A stretch of 64,000 nt of DNA from Pseudohaliea sp964438205 (GTDB taxonomy: Bacteria; Pseudomonadota; Gammaproteobacteria; Pseudomonadales; Halieaceae): assembly GCA_964438205.1 (NCBI GenBank), contig CAYTJQ010000009.1, forward strand, positions 14,618 through 78,617. The letters run 5' to 3'. Under the pieces are notes generated by a model that saw only the letters and a program-made list of their open reading frames with translations, searched no databases and was not told the DNA's origin. Positions 16,007 to 25,409 of the stretch are shown one piece after another; position 1 is the first letter of the stretch; the number at the start of each line of letters is the position of its first letter. The position numbers and the translations under genes were made by a program.

Positions 16007-17025
16007 GCGCCGGCACCCTCGCCCTCACGAAGGCGCTCGCTGAGCTGGTACACGGCCATCGCGTACAGCGCGCTGCGATTGTAGCGGGTGATGACGTAGA
16101 AGTTGGGCAGGCCGATCCAGTACTCGGGCCCGTCGTCACCCTGCAGGGACAGCGCGAGGGCCGGGGCCTCGGCCGGCAGCTCGCGCCCGGCGACGAGGCC
16201 CCCGGCGCCGAGCTCGGCGACCGTGCGCTCCGCGTCGAGGCCGTCGTCGAACCAGTCCGCCGGCACCGGCCCGGCGAGGGTCGCCCGCGCCGCCACCGGC
16301 TCGCCCGGCCGCCAGCCGTGGCGCGCGAGGTAGTTGGCAACGCTGCCGATGGCATCGGCGGGATTGTTCCAGATGTCGGCGAGCCCATCGCCGTCGAAAT
16401 CCACCGCGTAGCTGCGGTAGCTGCTGGGCATGAACTGGCCGTAGCCCATGGCGCCGGCGTAGGACCCTTCGAGGGTTGCCGGGTCGAGGCCCTGCTCCCG
16501 GGCCAGCAGCAGGAAGTGGCGCAACTCCCGGCGGAAAAACGGCGCACGCGGCAGGTAGTCGAAGGCCAGCGTGGCCAGGGCGTCGATGACCGCGTAACTG
16601 CCGGTGATGCGACCGTAGTAGGTTTCCACACCGAGCACCGCGGCGATCACCGGCGCCGGCACGCCGCTCTCGGCCTCGGCGGCGGCGAGGGTGTCACGGT
16701 GCTCGGCCAGGAAGGCGATACCCTCGTCGATGCGACGGTCGGTGAGGAAGATGTCCCGGTACTCGTGCCAGGGCTTGGTCTTCTCCGCCGGCCGGGCGAT
16801 GGCCTCGAGGATGCTGTCCCGGCGTTCCGCCGCCGCGAAGAGCGCCTCCAGTTCCTCGCGCTCGAACCCGTCCTCGGCCACCAGCTCGTCGATGAAGTCC
16901 GCGGCGGCCGGGTGGTCGCCATAGTTGTCGTGATGGTGCTCGGCGCAGGCCGGCAGCGCGATACACAGGCCCGCGAGCAGCGCCAGGCGCCGCGGGGACA
17001 GGGGGACAGAAAAGGCGTGCAGCAT
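16003..17025 (-). CDS. mltB: Membrane-bound lytic murein transglycosylase B
   Basis: The 340-residue product cleaves peptidoglycan with formation of 1,6-anhydromuramic acid. The catalytic Glu is in AVLGVETYYGRITGSY, and family motifs LEGSYAGAMGYGQFMPSSYR and VDFDGDGLADIWN follow. I choose ATG 17025 because a GAGGGAG ribosome-binding site lies just upstream and a signal peptide with lipobox-like LPAC follows directly. An alternative ATG at 17058 overlaps the rodA stop. A His-rich stretch after the Cys (EHHHDNYGD) is unusual but could be linker. It sits between rodA and rlpA as in many gammaproteobacteria. Confidence 0.93.
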   Translation of the reverse strand: MLHAFSVPLSPRRLALLAGLCIALPACAEHHHDNYGDHPAAADFIDELVAEDGFEREELEALFAAAERRDSILEAIARPAEKTKPWHEYRDIFLTDRRIDEGIAFLAEHRDTLAAAEAESGVPAPVIAAVLGVETYYGRITGSYAVIDALATLAFDYLPRAPFFRRELRHFLLLAREQGLDPATLEGSYAGAMGYGQFMPSSYRSYAVDFDGDGLADIWNNPADAIGSVANYLARHGWRPGEPVAARATLAGPVPADWFDDGLDAERTVAELGAGGLVAGRELPAEAPALALSLQGDDGPEYWIGLPNFYVITRYNRSALYAMAVYQLSERLREGEGAGA

Positions 17026-17054
17026 CGGGCTCCCTCGCTGGCCGGGATGGCGGC

Positions 17055-18194
17055 TCATTGTCCGATGACCCGCTGCTCCGCGGCGACCGCCATGAGCAGG
17101 CCGAAGCCCGCCAGGAGTGTGACCACGGAGGTGCCCCCGGCGCTCACCAGGGGTAACGGGACACCGACCACGGGCAGGAGCCCGGACACCATGCCCATGT
17201 TAACAAAAATGTAGACGAAGAAAGTCAGCGTCAGGCTGCCGGCGAGGATACGGCCATAGGTGCTCTGGGCGTTGAGACCGATCCAGAAACCGCGCAGCAG
17301 GATGAGCAGGTACAGGGCCAGCAGCAGCACGACCCCGCGCAGGCCGAACTCCTCCGCGAGCACCGCGATGATGAAGTCCGTGTGGCTCTCGGGCAGGAAA
17401 TCGAGGTGCGACTGCGTGCCCTCCAGCCAGCCCTTGCCAGCCCAGCCGCCGGAGCCGATGGCGGTCTTCGACTGGATGATGTTCCAACCGGCACCGAGCT
17501 TGTCGCTCTCGGGGTTGAGCAGCGTGAGGATGCGCTGACGCTGGTAATCCTTGAGGACAAAGGTCCACATGGGCCAGGCGGAGGCCAGGGCGAGGGCCAC
17601 GGCACCGAAGATGTAGCGCCAGCCCATGCCGGCCATGAACACCACGAACAGGCCGCTGGCAGCGATGAGCAGCGCCGTTCCCAGGTCCGGCTGCTGCAGG
17701 ATCAGTGCTGCCGGCAGCACGATAAGGCCGAAACAGGCGAGCAGGTAGGGCAGCCGCGGCGGCAGCACCCGGTCGGCGAGGTACCAGGCCACGGTCATGG
17801 GCACCAGCAGCTTCATGATCTCCGACGGCTGGAAACGGAAACCGCCGAGATCGAGCCAGCGCTGGGCGCCCTTGGCGCCGACACCGAAGAACATCACGCC
17901 CACGAGCAGCATAAGCCCGACGAGGTAGACCCAGGGCGACCAGCGCTGGTAGCGGACGAGGGGGAACTGGGCGGCGACGAGCATCACCAGGAAGCCGAGA
18001 ACGAGGTAGCGCGCCTGGCGCATCACGGCGCCCATGTCACCGTCGGCGGCGCTGTACAGGACCACCAGGCCGTAGCCGGTGACCGCCAGCAGCAGCACCA
18101 GCAGCGGCAGGTCCAGGCGCAGCCGGGGGGCGGCGCGCGAGCTGCGGCCCAGGCCCGCTTCATGCCCCGGGAGCTGGCGGACGTAATCAACCAC
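17055..18194 (-). CDS. rodA: Peptidoglycan glycosyltransferase RodA (SEDS)
   Basis: This integral membrane SEDS glycosyltransferase polymerises glycan strands for cell elongation with PBP2. The 379-residue protein has about ten membrane spans. It carries the SEDS signatures GAKGAQRWLDLGGFRFQPSE near the middle, the conserved QSKTAIGSGGWAGKG, FLPESHTDFIIAVLAEEFG and the C-terminal NMGMVSGLLPVVGVPLPLVS. The start overlaps the mrdA stop by 8 bp, so the transglycosylase and transpeptidase should be made together. Rod-shaped growth is implied. Confidence 0.97.
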   Translation of the reverse strand: MVDYVRQLPGHEAGLGRSSRAAPRLRLDLPLLVLLLAVTGYGLVVLYSAADGDMGAVMRQARYLVLGFLVMLVAAQFPLVRYQRWSPWVYLVGLMLLVGVMFFGVGAKGAQRWLDLGGFRFQPSEIMKLLVPMTVAWYLADRVLPPRLPYLLACFGLIVLPAALILQQPDLGTALLIAASGLFVVFMAGMGWRYIFGAVALALASAWPMWTFVLKDYQRQRILTLLNPESDKLGAGWNIIQSKTAIGSGGWAGKGWLEGTQSHLDFLPESHTDFIIAVLAEEFGLRGVVLLLALYLLILLRGFWIGLNAQSTYGRILAGSLTLTFFVYIFVNMGMVSGLLPVVGVPLPLVSAGGTSVVTLLAGFGLLMAVAAEQRVIGQ

Positions 18195-20040
18195 CGGCGA
18201 GTTCCTTACCGCGCAGGAGCCAGGCGTCGATCACCTCGCGGGCGATCGGCGAGGCGGCGGTGCTGCCGCCGCCATTCTCCACGATCACGGCCACGGCGAT
18301 CGTGGGCGCCTCGAGCGGCGCAAAGGCCACGAACAGGCCGTGGTTGCGGTGACGCTCGGCAATCTCGTCCTCGTCGTAGACCTCGCCCTGGGCGATACCG
18401 ATGACCTGCGCGGTGCCGGTCTTCCCGGCCATGGTGTACTGGAGGCCCCGGGCGATGAGCTTCGCCGTGCCCCGCTCCCCGTGGACCACGGCGCGCATGC
18501 CCTCGTGGATCGCATCCCAGGTCTCCGGCGCCGCCTCGATTACCCGCACCGGCGCGGGAGGGACCGCCTCCCCGCCGATACGCCGGACCAGCTTCGGCAC
18601 GTGGAAGACGCCGCGGTTGGCGATCGCCGCGGTGGCCGCCGCCAGCTGTACCGGTGTGGCCAGCATGTAGCCCTGCCCGATGCCGACGCTGAGCGTCTCC
18701 CCCGGGTACCAGGGCTGACCGAGGGTCTTGCGCTTCCAGTCGCTCGAGGGGAGCACGCCGGGGCGCTCGTCGGTCGTGTCGATGCCCGTTCGCGCACCGA
18801 GGCCGAAGGGCGCGAGGTAGTCGTGCATGCGATCCACCGTCAGGCGGCGGGCGAGGTCGTAGAAATAGACGTCGCAGGACTCCGCCAGGGCCATGTGCAG
18901 ATCCACCTCCGGGGCGTGGCCGGTACCGCGGATGCGCAGGATCCAGTCCCGGTAACGCCGCGTGTCGCCCGGGAGCCGGTACCAGCCCGGGTCCGGCACG
19001 GTGCTCTCCGGCGTCACCAGCCCCGACTCCAGGCCGGCGACGGCCATCAGCGGCTTGATCGTGGAGCCCGGCGGGTACTGGCCCTGCACGGCGCGATTGA
19101 ACAGCGGCACGTCCGGCGAGTCGCGCAGCGCGCTGTAGTCGCGGCTGCTGATGCCGTTCACGAACGGGTTGCCGTCGAAGACCGGCGTGGAGACAAGGGC
19201 GAGGACACCCCCGGTCGCCGGGTCCATGGCCACCACGGCTCCGCGCTGCTCCCCGAGGGCCTCCGTGGCCACGCGCTGCAGCGTGCTGTCGAGGTTGAGC
19301 ACCAGGTCCCGGCCGGGCTCGGGGTCGAAGCGGTCGAGGATGCGCAGCACGCGGCCGTGGGCATTGGTCTCGACGTTCTGGTAGCCCACCTCACCGTGCA
19401 GCGTGTCCTCGTAGCGGCGCTCGATGCCGGTCTTGCCGATGTGGAAGGTGCCGCGGTAGTCCGACGCGTCCAGGCGCGCCGCCTCGCGCTCGTTGATGCG
19501 ACCCACGTAACCGATGGCGTGCGTGAAGAGATCGCCCTGCGGATAGTGGCGCATGAGCTGCGCATCGACCACGACGCCGGGCAGGCGGTGGCGGTTCACC
19601 GCCAGCCGGGCCCGCTCCTCCTCGGTGAGCCGGAAACGCAGGGGAACGGGCTCGTAGGGGCGGCGCTGGTCCAGGCGCCGGCGAAATGCTTCCAGGTCAT
19701 CCCCGTCCACGGTCACCAGGTCACCCAGGGCACTGAGCGTCCCCTCGAGGTCCGGCACCCGCTCGCGCACGAGGGAGAGGATATGGCTCGGCTTGTTGGC
19801 CGCCAGCAGCGCGCCGTGACGATCGTAGATGAGGCCGCGCTTCGGTGGCAGCGCCTGCAACTGGACCCGGTTGCGCTCCGACTGCGTGCGGTAGGTTTCG
19901 TAGCCGGTGACCTGCAGGTTGAAGTAGCGCAGGAACACGAGGAACAGCGCCACGAGCACGGCAAGCACCGCGACCGCTGTGCGGCCGCCATAGCTGCGCA
20001 GTTCCCGCCGCGTGTCCTTCAGGGTGATTGTCTGCGCCAT
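18187..20040 (-). CDS. mrdA: Penicillin-binding protein 2, elongasome transpeptidase
   Basis: The 617-residue class B PBP cross-links peptidoglycan during elongation. It has one N-terminal membrane anchor (TAVAVLAVLVALFLVFLRYF), a PBP dimerisation domain with LPPKRGLIYDRHG, then the transpeptidase domain with active Ser326 and Lys329 in PPGSTIKP, SCD in AESCDVYFYDL and KTG in AGKTGTAQVIG. The ATG at 20040 overlaps the rlmH stop and precedes the membrane anchor by about 20 residues. It ends 8 bp inside rodA. Confidence 0.97.
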   Translation of the reverse strand: MAQTITLKDTRRELRSYGGRTAVAVLAVLVALFLVFLRYFNLQVTGYETYRTQSERNRVQLQALPPKRGLIYDRHGALLAANKPSHILSLVRERVPDLEGTLSALGDLVTVDGDDLEAFRRRLDQRRPYEPVPLRFRLTEEERARLAVNRHRLPGVVVDAQLMRHYPQGDLFTHAIGYVGRINEREAARLDASDYRGTFHIGKTGIERRYEDTLHGEVGYQNVETNAHGRVLRILDRFDPEPGRDLVLNLDSTLQRVATEALGEQRGAVVAMDPATGGVLALVSTPVFDGNPFVNGISSRDYSALRDSPDVPLFNRAVQGQYPPGSTIKPLMAVAGLESGLVTPESTVPDPGWYRLPGDTRRYRDWILRIRGTGHAPEVDLHMALAESCDVYFYDLARRLTVDRMHDYLAPFGLGARTGIDTTDERPGVLPSSDWKRKTLGQPWYPGETLSVGIGQGYMLATPVQLAAATAAIANRGVFHVPKLVRRIGGEAVPPAPVRVIEAAPETWDAIHEGMRAVVHGERGTAKLIARGLQYTMAGKTGTAQVIGIAQGEVYDEDEIAERHRNHGLFVAFAPLEAPTIAVAVIVENGGGSTAASPIAREVIDAWLLRGKELAGG

Positions 20041-20510
20041 CAGCCGCGATGATAGGGGTGGTTGCTGAGGATTGTCCAAGCCCGGTAGAGCTGCTCGACG
20101 AGCACAATGCGCACGAGCGGGTGGGGCAGCGTCAGCCGCCCCAGGGACCAGCTCCGCTCCGCCCGCGCCCGGCACGCCGGGGACAAGCCATCGGGTCCGC
20201 CGACGAGGAATGCCACCGGGCGCCCGTCCATCTGCCAGTCCGCGAGGTGCCGGGCCAGGTCTTCGGTCAGCCAGGGCTCGCCGGCCGGGTCCAGGGCGAT
20301 AACCCGGTCATCACCGCCGACCCCCTTGAGCAGCCGCTCACCCTCGCGCTCCGACAGCACCGCGCCGCTGCCATCCGCAGCGCGCCGTGCCAGCGGCACG
20401 TCGCGCCAGGCGAGCTTCATTTCCCGCGGCAGGCGGCGTTCGTAGTCGGCGCTGCCCTCCGCCACCCAGCGCGGCAGCCTGCCGGCTACCGCGTGCACCG
20501 TGAGGCGCAT
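20040..20510 (-). CDS. rlmH: 23S rRNA (pseudouridine-1915-N3)-methyltransferase
   Basis: RlmH methylates pseudouridine 1915 in helix 69 of 23S rRNA in the assembled ribosome. The 156-residue SPOUT-class protein has the knot motifs VIALDPAGEPWLTEDLA, FLVGGPDGLSP and the C-terminal signature LTLPHPLVRIVLVEQLYRAW followed by NHPYHRG, the usual family end. Its length is standard. It is coupled to rsfS and mrdA by short overlaps in the usual cluster order. Confidence 0.97.
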   Translation of the reverse strand: MRLTVHAVAGRLPRWVAEGSADYERRLPREMKLAWRDVPLARRAADGSGAVLSEREGERLLKGVGGDDRVIALDPAGEPWLTEDLARHLADWQMDGRPVAFLVGGPDGLSPACRARAERSWSLGRLTLPHPLVRIVLVEQLYRAWTILSNHPYHRG

Positions 20511-20845
20511 CAGCCGGGCCGGTCGGGGACCGCCCAGAGCCGCTCCAGGTCGTAGAAATCGCGGGCCGCGGGCAGCATCACGTGGACCACCACGTCGCCG
20601 AGGTCCACCAGTACCCACTCGCCGGCGTCCTGGCCCTCCACCCCGATGGGCCGGGCGTCCGCTTTCTTGGCCTTCTCGATCACACTGTCGGAGAGAGACT
20701 TCACGTGCCGGTTGGAGGTGCCGCTGGCCACGACCAGGAAGTCGGTGACATCGGTGCGGTCGCGCACGTCGATACTGACCACGTTCACGCCCTTGAGGTC
20801 CTCGAGGGCATCCCGGGCAAGGTCCCGGAGTTCCTCGGCGGTCAC
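20510..20845 (-). CDS. rsfS: Ribosomal silencing factor RsfS
   Basis: RsfS binds L14 of the large subunit and blocks subunit joining when nutrients are short. The 111-residue protein contains the family core VVSIDVRDRTDVTDFLVVASGTSNRHVKSL (in two visible pieces) and GEWVLVDLGDVVVHVM with YDLERLW near the end. The GTG at 20845 gives the typical N-terminus TAEELRDLARDALEDLKG and starts 34 bp after nadD. Longer frames run back into nadD. It abuts rlmH directly. Confidence 0.95.
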   Translation of the reverse strand: MTAEELRDLARDALEDLKGVNVVSIDVRDRTDVTDFLVVASGTSNRHVKSLSDSVIEKAKKADARPIGVEGQDAGEWVLVDLGDVVVHVMLPAARDFYDLERLWAVPDRPG

Positions 20846-20879
20846 TGCGCGCGCGGGCCGCTGCAGGCGGCCGGGGGAT

Positions 20880-21584
20880 TCACTGCTGGCAATCGTTTTC
20901 TTCCTGTCCGTTTTCCGGTTTCTGGAGCTCCTGGCGGTAGAGCCCGTGGCCTTCGATATGGGCGAGCACCGGGTCCGGGACCAGGTAGCGCGCCGAGCGC
21001 CCCGATTGTACCAGCCCGCGGATTTCCGTGGCGGAAATCGGCAGCGGCCGGAGCTGCAGCACATGGACCCCGCCCGCCGGGCGCGCCCGCAGCGCGTCGG
21101 CGTCGACCCGGTACCGGGCGAGCCAGCGGGCCACGGGGCCGCTGTCGGGCAGCGCCGCGTCGGGGCGCGCGAGCGCGACGATGTGGCAATGGTCCAGGAG
21201 TTCCTCCCAGCGGTGCCAGCCCGCCAGCCCGGCCAGCGCGTCACTGCCCATCGCCAGCAGCAGGGAACGGCCCGCGCCCAGTTCCGCGCGCAGGGACAGC
21301 AGGCTGTCGATGGTGTAGGAGAGACCCTCCCGCTCGAGCTCCCTGCGGTCACAGGCGAGGCGGGGGGCGCCGGCGATGGCGAGCTCCACCAGCGCCGCGC
21401 GGGTCGCGGCGTCGACACCGGGCGCCTCCCGGTGCGGCGGCAAGGCGCAGGGCATGAAGCGCAGCTCGTCGAGTGCCAGTCGCTCGACCAGTTCCACCGC
21501 CGAGCGCAGGTGCCCGAGGTGGACCGGGTTGAAGGTGCCGCCGAAGATGGCGAGGGGGCCCGGTTCCGGGCGGGAGCCGGTCAA
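20880..21584 (-). CDS. nadD: Nicotinate-nucleotide adenylyltransferase
   Basis: NadD adenylates nicotinate mononucleotide to deamido-NAD. The protein has the nucleotidyltransferase signature FGGTFNPVHLGHLR at its N-terminus and the ISATEIRG motif near the C-terminus. I place the start at a TTG (21584) that overlaps the proA stop as TTGA and has GAGGGGCAGG upstream. An ATG at 21617 would lengthen the N-terminus by 11 residues and overlap proA by 37 bp. The C-terminus is followed by rsfS, the usual neighbour. Confidence 0.95.
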   Translation of the reverse strand: MTGSRPEPGPLAIFGGTFNPVHLGHLRSAVELVERLALDELRFMPCALPPHREAPGVDAATRAALVELAIAGAPRLACDRRELEREGLSYTIDSLLSLRAELGAGRSLLLAMGSDALAGLAGWHRWEELLDHCHIVALARPDAALPDSGPVARWLARYRVDADALRARPAGGVHVLQLRPLPISATEIRGLVQSGRSARYLVPDPVLAHIEGHGLYRQELQKPENGQEENDCQQ

Positions 21585-22837
21585 GAGCGTACCTGCCCCT
21601 CGCCGAGCACGATCCATTTCTGCGAGGTGAGCCCCTCGAGACCGACGGGGCCGCGGGCATGAAGCTTGTCCGTGGAGATGCCGATCTCCGCGCCGAGGCC
21701 GTACTCGTAACCGTCGGCGAAGCGCGTGGAGGCGTTGACCATCACCGAGCTCGCATCGACCTCGCGCAGGAAGCGCATGGCCCGGCCGTGGTCCGCGGTG
21801 ACGATGGCTTCCGTGTGGCCGGAGCCGTAGCGTGCGATGTGCGCCAGCGCGGCCTCGTAGTCATCGACCACGCGCACGGCGAGCACCGGCGCCAGGTACT
21901 CCTCGCTCCAGTCCGCCTCCGTGGCCGGCCGGATGCCGGGCAGCAGCGCACAGCTGCGCTTGCAGCCGCGCAGCTCCACGCCCGCTTCCCGGTAGGCCTC
22001 GCCGAGGCCGGGGAGCACCGTGGTGGCGATGGCGGCATCGACCAGCAGCGTCTCCATGGTGTTGCAGGTGCCGTAGCGCTGGGTCTTGGCATTGACCGCG
22101 ATCGCGTGGGCCATGGCCGGGTCTGCGGCCGCATCGATGAAGACGTGGCAGACGCCGTGGAGATGCTTGAGCACGGGCACCCGCGCCTCGGCGGTCACGC
22201 GCTCGATGAGCCCCTTGCCGCCCCGGGGCACAATGACGTCCACGTAGGCCTCCATGCGCACCAGGGCGGACACCGCCGCACGGTCCGCCGTGTCGACCAC
22301 CTGCACTGCGCCCGCGGGCAGCGCCATCGCGCGCAGGCCCTCGGCGATGGCGCCGGCGATCGCCGTGTTGGACGCCAGTGCCTCGGAACCGCCCCGGAGA
22401 ATGGTCGCGTTGCCCGCCTTGAGGCAGAGCGCGGCCGCGTCCACAGTCACGTTGGGCCGGGATTCGTAGATGATGCCGATGACCCCCAGGGGCACGCGCA
22501 TGCGGCCGACGCGGATGCCGGAGGGGCGGCTGGCGAGATCACTGATGGCGCCGACCGGGTCCGGCAGGGCGGCCACCTCCCCGAGCCCGGCGAGCATGCC
22601 GTCGATGCGCGCGGGGGTGAGCTCCAGGCGGTCCAGCAGCGCGGCGTCCAGGCCCTGCTCGCGGCCGCGGGCGAGGTCTTCCGCGTTGGCCGCGGCGATG
22701 CGGTCGCGGGCGCCGTCCAGGGCCTCGGCGATGGTCTTCAGGGCACCATTGCGCTCCGCGGTCGTCGAGGCAGCCAGGCGCCGCGACGCGGTGCGCGCGG
22801 CCCGACCGAGTTCCTGCATGTAGCTGTCGAGGGTCAT
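21581..22837 (-). CDS. proA: Gamma-glutamyl phosphate reductase
   Basis: ProA reduces gamma-glutamyl phosphate to glutamate semialdehyde in proline synthesis. The 418-residue aldehyde-dehydrogenase-fold protein carries PLGVIGIIYESRPNVTVDAA, LKAGNATILRGGSEA, VIVPRGGKGLI, the catalytic Cys in RYGTCNTMETLL and FADGYEYGLGAEIGISTDKLHARGPVG (seen as consecutive pieces). It is the first gene of the minus-strand cluster that extends to lipB. The 139-bp region upstream separates it from the divergent bfd gene. Confidence 0.97.
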   Translation of the reverse strand: MTLDSYMQELGRAARTASRRLAASTTAERNGALKTIAEALDGARDRIAAANAEDLARGREQGLDAALLDRLELTPARIDGMLAGLGEVAALPDPVGAISDLASRPSGIRVGRMRVPLGVIGIIYESRPNVTVDAAALCLKAGNATILRGGSEALASNTAIAGAIAEGLRAMALPAGAVQVVDTADRAAVSALVRMEAYVDVIVPRGGKGLIERVTAEARVPVLKHLHGVCHVFIDAAADPAMAHAIAVNAKTQRYGTCNTMETLLVDAAIATTVLPGLGEAYREAGVELRGCKRSCALLPGIRPATEADWSEEYLAPVLAVRVVDDYEAALAHIARYGSGHTEAIVTADHGRAMRFLREVDASSVMVNASTRFADGYEYGLGAEIGISTDKLHARGPVGLEGLTSQKWIVLGEGQVRS

Positions 22838-22921
22838 GCTGCCTGCCCGTCACGCTGGGCGCGGCAGTATACCCGAGGCAGCTGCCGCGACGCGCCCCAG
22901 GAGCGGGCGCTGCGATAACAT

Positions 22922-22950
22922 TTGACAATCATTCTCATTTTCACTACTTT
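22922..22950 (+). promoter_or_regulatory. bfd promoter overlapped by a Fur box
   Basis: A perfect -35 TTGACA (22922-22927), a 17-nt spacer and TACTTT (22945-22950) form a sigma70 promoter. TGACAATCATTCTCA (22923-22937) matches 12 of the 14 defined positions of the 7-1-7 Fur motif and covers the -35 and upstream spacer. Iron-loaded Fur would occlude polymerase, which fits the downstream bacterioferritin-associated ferredoxin, used to mobilise stored iron when iron is scarce. Confidence 0.75.
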
Positions 22951-22975
22951 TTCCGAAGGATCACAGGAAAGGCCC

Positions 22976-23185
22976 ATGTTCGTCTGTCTCTGCAACGGTA
23001 TTACCGAAAGCCAGATCCGCGCCGCGGCCTCTACCGGCGTGTCCACGCTCGAGGAGCTCACCGACTGCCTCGGCGTCGCCAGCCAGTGCGGGCAGTGCGG
23101 CGCCATGGCACAGGCGGTGCTCGAAGAAAGCGGTGCTCTCGCGGTGCCGGAAGACCGCTTCTACGCCGCCGCGCGCCCCGGTTGA
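22976..23185 (+). CDS. bfd: Bacterioferritin-associated ferredoxin
   Basis: The 69-residue [2Fe-2S] protein delivers electrons to bacterioferritin to release stored iron. It has the BFD-like cysteine pattern: Cys4 and Cys6 in FVCLCNG, then Cys38 and Cys41 in SQCGQCG. ATG 22976 is chosen because AGGAAAGG precedes it and MFVCLCNGITE is the standard N-terminus. It lies behind a Fur-box promoter and 99 bp upstream of bfr, the expected partner. Confidence 0.95.
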   Translation: MFVCLCNGITESQIRAAASTGVSTLEELTDCLGVASQCGQCGAMAQAVLEESGALAVPEDRFYAAARPG

Positions 23186-23284
23186 TCCGCACCCGGCTGG
23201 TACCGGGCGCAACCTCCCCTTACACTGTCCCCGTCAAGCCGCCGGCTGCACGCCGCCGGCCCCGTCGTTACAGGAGAGGCAAGC

Positions 23285-23770
23285 ATGAAGGGCGACCCCA
23301 AGGTCATCGAACACCTCAACCGGATTCTGGGCAACGAGCTGGTGGCCATCAACCAGTATTTCCTGCACGCCAAGATGTACAAGGACTGGGGCCTGACGGA
23401 GCTCGCCGAGCACGAATACCACGAGTCCATCGACGAAATGAAGCATGCCGACGAGCTGGTCGAGCGCATCCTGTTTCTCGAGGGGCTGCCCAACCTGCAG
23501 GACCTGGGCAAGTTGCTGATCGGTGAAGACACGAAAGAAATGCTCGAGTGCGACCTGAAACTCGAGCACATTGCCCACAAGGACCTGAAAGAAGCGGTCG
23601 CCTACTGCGAAAGCGTCGGCGATTATCCCTCGCGGGACCTCGTGGCGAGCATCCTCGAGTCAGAGGAAGAGCACATCGACTGGCTGGAAACGCAGCTCGG
23701 CCTGATCGAACGCCTCGGCCTTCCGAATTACCTGCAGACCGCGACACGCACGGTCAAGCCCGAGGCCTGA
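23285..23770 (+). CDS. bfr: Bacterioferritin
   Basis: The 161-residue subunit of the 24-mer iron-storage shell has all ferroxidase ligands: Glu18, Glu51, His54, Glu94, Glu127 and His130. Met52, in DEMKHAD, is the heme ligand, so this is a true heme-binding Bfr rather than a ferritin. Its length is standard, and an AGGAGAGG site precedes the ATG. It follows bfd by 99 bp and may have its own promoter in that gap, since Bfr and Bfd are usually needed under opposite iron conditions. Confidence 0.97.
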   Translation: MKGDPKVIEHLNRILGNELVAINQYFLHAKMYKDWGLTELAEHEYHESIDEMKHADELVERILFLEGLPNLQDLGKLLIGEDTKEMLECDLKLEHIAHKDLKEAVAYCESVGDYPSRDLVASILESEEEHIDWLETQLGLIERLGLPNYLQTATRTVKPEA

Positions 23771-23791
23771 CCGCGGCGTTCGGGGCGGGCC

Positions 23792-24121
23792 TCAGGAGAC
23801 GGCCTCGCCCCCCGTGGCTTCCTTGATGAGGGTGGCGAGCTCGCCGCTCTCGTGCATCTCGCTCACGATATCGCAACCGCCGATGAGCTCACCTTTCACC
23901 CAGAGTTGGGGGAAGGTGGGCCAGTTGGCGTACTGCGGAAGGTTGGCGCGGACATCCGGATTGGAGAGCACGTCCACGTAGGCGAAGCGCTCGCCGCAGG
24001 CCATCAGCGCCTGCACCGTCCGCGCCGAGAAGCCGCACTGCGGCTGGTTCGGTGAGCCCTTCATGTACAGCAGGATCGGGTTGTTTTCGATCTGCTCCCG
24101 GATTTGTTCCATGATATCCAT
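23792..24121 (-). CDS. grxD: Monothiol glutaredoxin (Grx4 type)
   Basis: The 109-residue monothiol glutaredoxin carries the CGFS active site (residues 29-32) and glutathione/Fe-S ligands in MKGSPNQPQCGFS, NWPTFPQLWV and GGCDIVSEMHESGEL. The family binds a [2Fe-2S] cluster bridged by glutathione and serves in iron-sulfur trafficking and repair. The ATG at 24121 has AAGGAAG upstream with good spacing; a GTG two codons earlier is too close to that site. It lies convergent to bfr with 21 bp between the stops. Confidence 0.95.
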   Translation of the reverse strand: MDIMEQIREQIENNPILLYMKGSPNQPQCGFSARTVQALMACGERFAYVDVLSNPDVRANLPQYANWPTFPQLWVKGELIGGCDIVSEMHESGELATLIKEATGGEAVS

Positions 24122-24351
24122 CGTCACTTCCTTAACGTTCCTGTTGCTGGCCGGGTAGAGATCCGGCGGGTATCAGCGCGCCGCGCCGTGTATACCTGCG
24201 TATTTTAGTCGGTTATTCGACAAAAGTCGCGGCCCGGCTTTCAGCCCCCGGCATTTGCCAGCACCGGGTCCAGCCGCTATGCTCGCCGGTTTTTCCGCGC
24301 CCGGGCATCTGCCCCTGACACCCCCCGGGGCACACCCGCAGAGGATCGACC

Positions 24352-25263
<912 letters not shown>

Positions 25264-25409
25264 GCAACTTGCACCAAAAACTTGCAGGATCTTCAAAAGC
25301 GCACTATCTTGTAGACCAGCTTGAATCATGACCCCAGATATAGCGCCCCACCCATCAAGGGCGCAGCGCCGAGCCCCGCGGGCCGGCGGGGCCCGGCGGA
25401 GGGAACGCC

